The notes under the pieces are model-generated. The model was not told the DNA's origin. It did no database searches and saw nothing but the letters and a program-made list of their open reading frames with translations. Shown piece after piece: positions 63,723-64,000 of a stretch of DNA of 64,000 nt (position 1 is its first letter; every line of letters begins with the position of its first letter). This stretch comes from Allomesorhizobium camelthorni (GTDB lineage Bacteria; Pseudomonadota; Alphaproteobacteria; Rhizobiales; Rhizobiaceae). Location: positions 210,321 through 274,320 of the forward strand of contig NZ_JAAKZF010000003.1 of NCBI RefSeq assembly GCF_011045125.1, written 5' to 3'. The position numbers and the translations under genes were made by a program.

Positions 63723-64000
63723 TGATCAACGGGCGCAAGCGTCACATTGTCGACACCATCGGCCTGATGGTCGGTCTCGTCGTCCACGCCGCCGATATCC
63801 AGGACCGGGACGGCGCACCGGCTGCCCTCAAGACCATTCTGGAACGCTGGCCGTGGCTGCGACACGTCTTCGCCGACGGCGGCTATGCCGGGCCGAAGCT
63901 TAAGGGCTCGCTGCAAAAGATCGGCACGTTCACACTGGAGATCGTCAAGCGGACGGATAAAGCCAGAGGCTTCGAGGTCCTGCCGCGCCGCTGGGTCGTC
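63719..64000 (+). mobile_element. IS5-family transposase fragment (C-terminal part, runs off window)
   Basis: The plus-strand frame from about 63719 reads LINGRKRHIVDTIGLMVGLV, VHAADIQDRDGAPAALKTI, RHVFADGGYAGPKLKG and RGFEVLPRRWVV, the DDE-domain middle and end of IS5/IS427-type transposases. The N-terminal part, which should precede GRKRHI, is replaced by the hisD fragment. The element may continue past 64000. Confidence 0.85.

Noticed and set aside
30331..64000. CRISPR arrays, tRNA-linked attachment sites or a tyrosine recombinase in the island
   Set aside because: No regularly spaced repeats, no tRNA gene and no recombinase motif were found by reading both strands.

Overview
The window looks like a chromosomal segment of an alphaproteobacterium of the order Hyphomicrobiales, probably Mesorhizobium/Phyllobacteriaceae-like. 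This is inferred from high GC, strong GCC/GGC/CTG codon bias, a cobalamin-dependent class II ribonucleotide reductase, and housekeeping genes typical of rhizobia. No species call is possible from the sequence alone.

Left part (1 to about 30.3 kb) is ordinary core genome. It holds a truncated Na+/Ca2+ exchanger, a small secreted protein, a periplasmic 2',3'-cyclic nucleotide phosphodiesterase, a type II NADH dehydrogenase, 5-formyl-THF cyclo-ligase and an HdeD-like membrane protein. Next come an Lrp regulator divergent from alanine dehydrogenase, then a sulfur/amino-acid block (DUF1203, GNAT, mercaptopyruvate sulfurtransferase, AlaX editing protein, cysteine synthase). An SDR, tRNA-Leu(TAA), an alpha/beta hydrolase, an HxlR remnant, a flavin-dependent oxidase plus GST operon, LysR, WrbA, a molybdopterin-binding protein, a universal stress protein, a sulfatase, a second hydrolase, xanthine phosphoribosyltransferase, a Nudix hydrolase and a Pit phosphate transporter follow. 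The block ends with nrdJ, which has NrdR-like boxes and a structured leader.

Right part (about 30.3 to 63.7 kb) is an accessory island that begins exactly at the 3' end of nrdJ. The last ~60 bases of nrdJ have foreign codon use, and an orphan second nrdJ-type tail lies just downstream, so nrdJ looks like a repeated insertion site. The island is dominated by defence-type genes. First is a type II-short CBASS operon (HNH-SAVED effector Cap5, CD-NTase, E2-like protein) whose effector is cut by an in-frame amber codon. Second is a SIR2-HerA pair (Nezha-type) followed by a KTSC-domain gene. Next are a secreted ClpP-fold protein, a PPP-family phosphatase, two small unknowns, and a DUF4236 plus thermonuclease pair.

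The most unusual block is 43.36-58.83 kb, and it is the best candidate here for an undescribed system. A ClpB-like AAA+ ATPase, a minimal radical-SAM protein, a 2089-residue protein (Zn ribbons, degenerate kinase, SF1 helicase and Vsr-like nuclease) and a coiled-coil protein are joined by 4-base ATGA overlaps. They are followed 21 bases later by a TM0106-type nuclease-helicase and then by a cytosine-5 DNA methyltransferase.

The right edge carries a divergent Phd-like/PIN-like pair, a TnsA-like protein with a soluble FtsH-like AAA-metalloprotease, and a hisD fragment fused to an IS5-family transposase fragment that runs off the window. No integrase, CRISPR array or rRNA was seen. All functional statements rest on motif recognition by eye; no database search was run.
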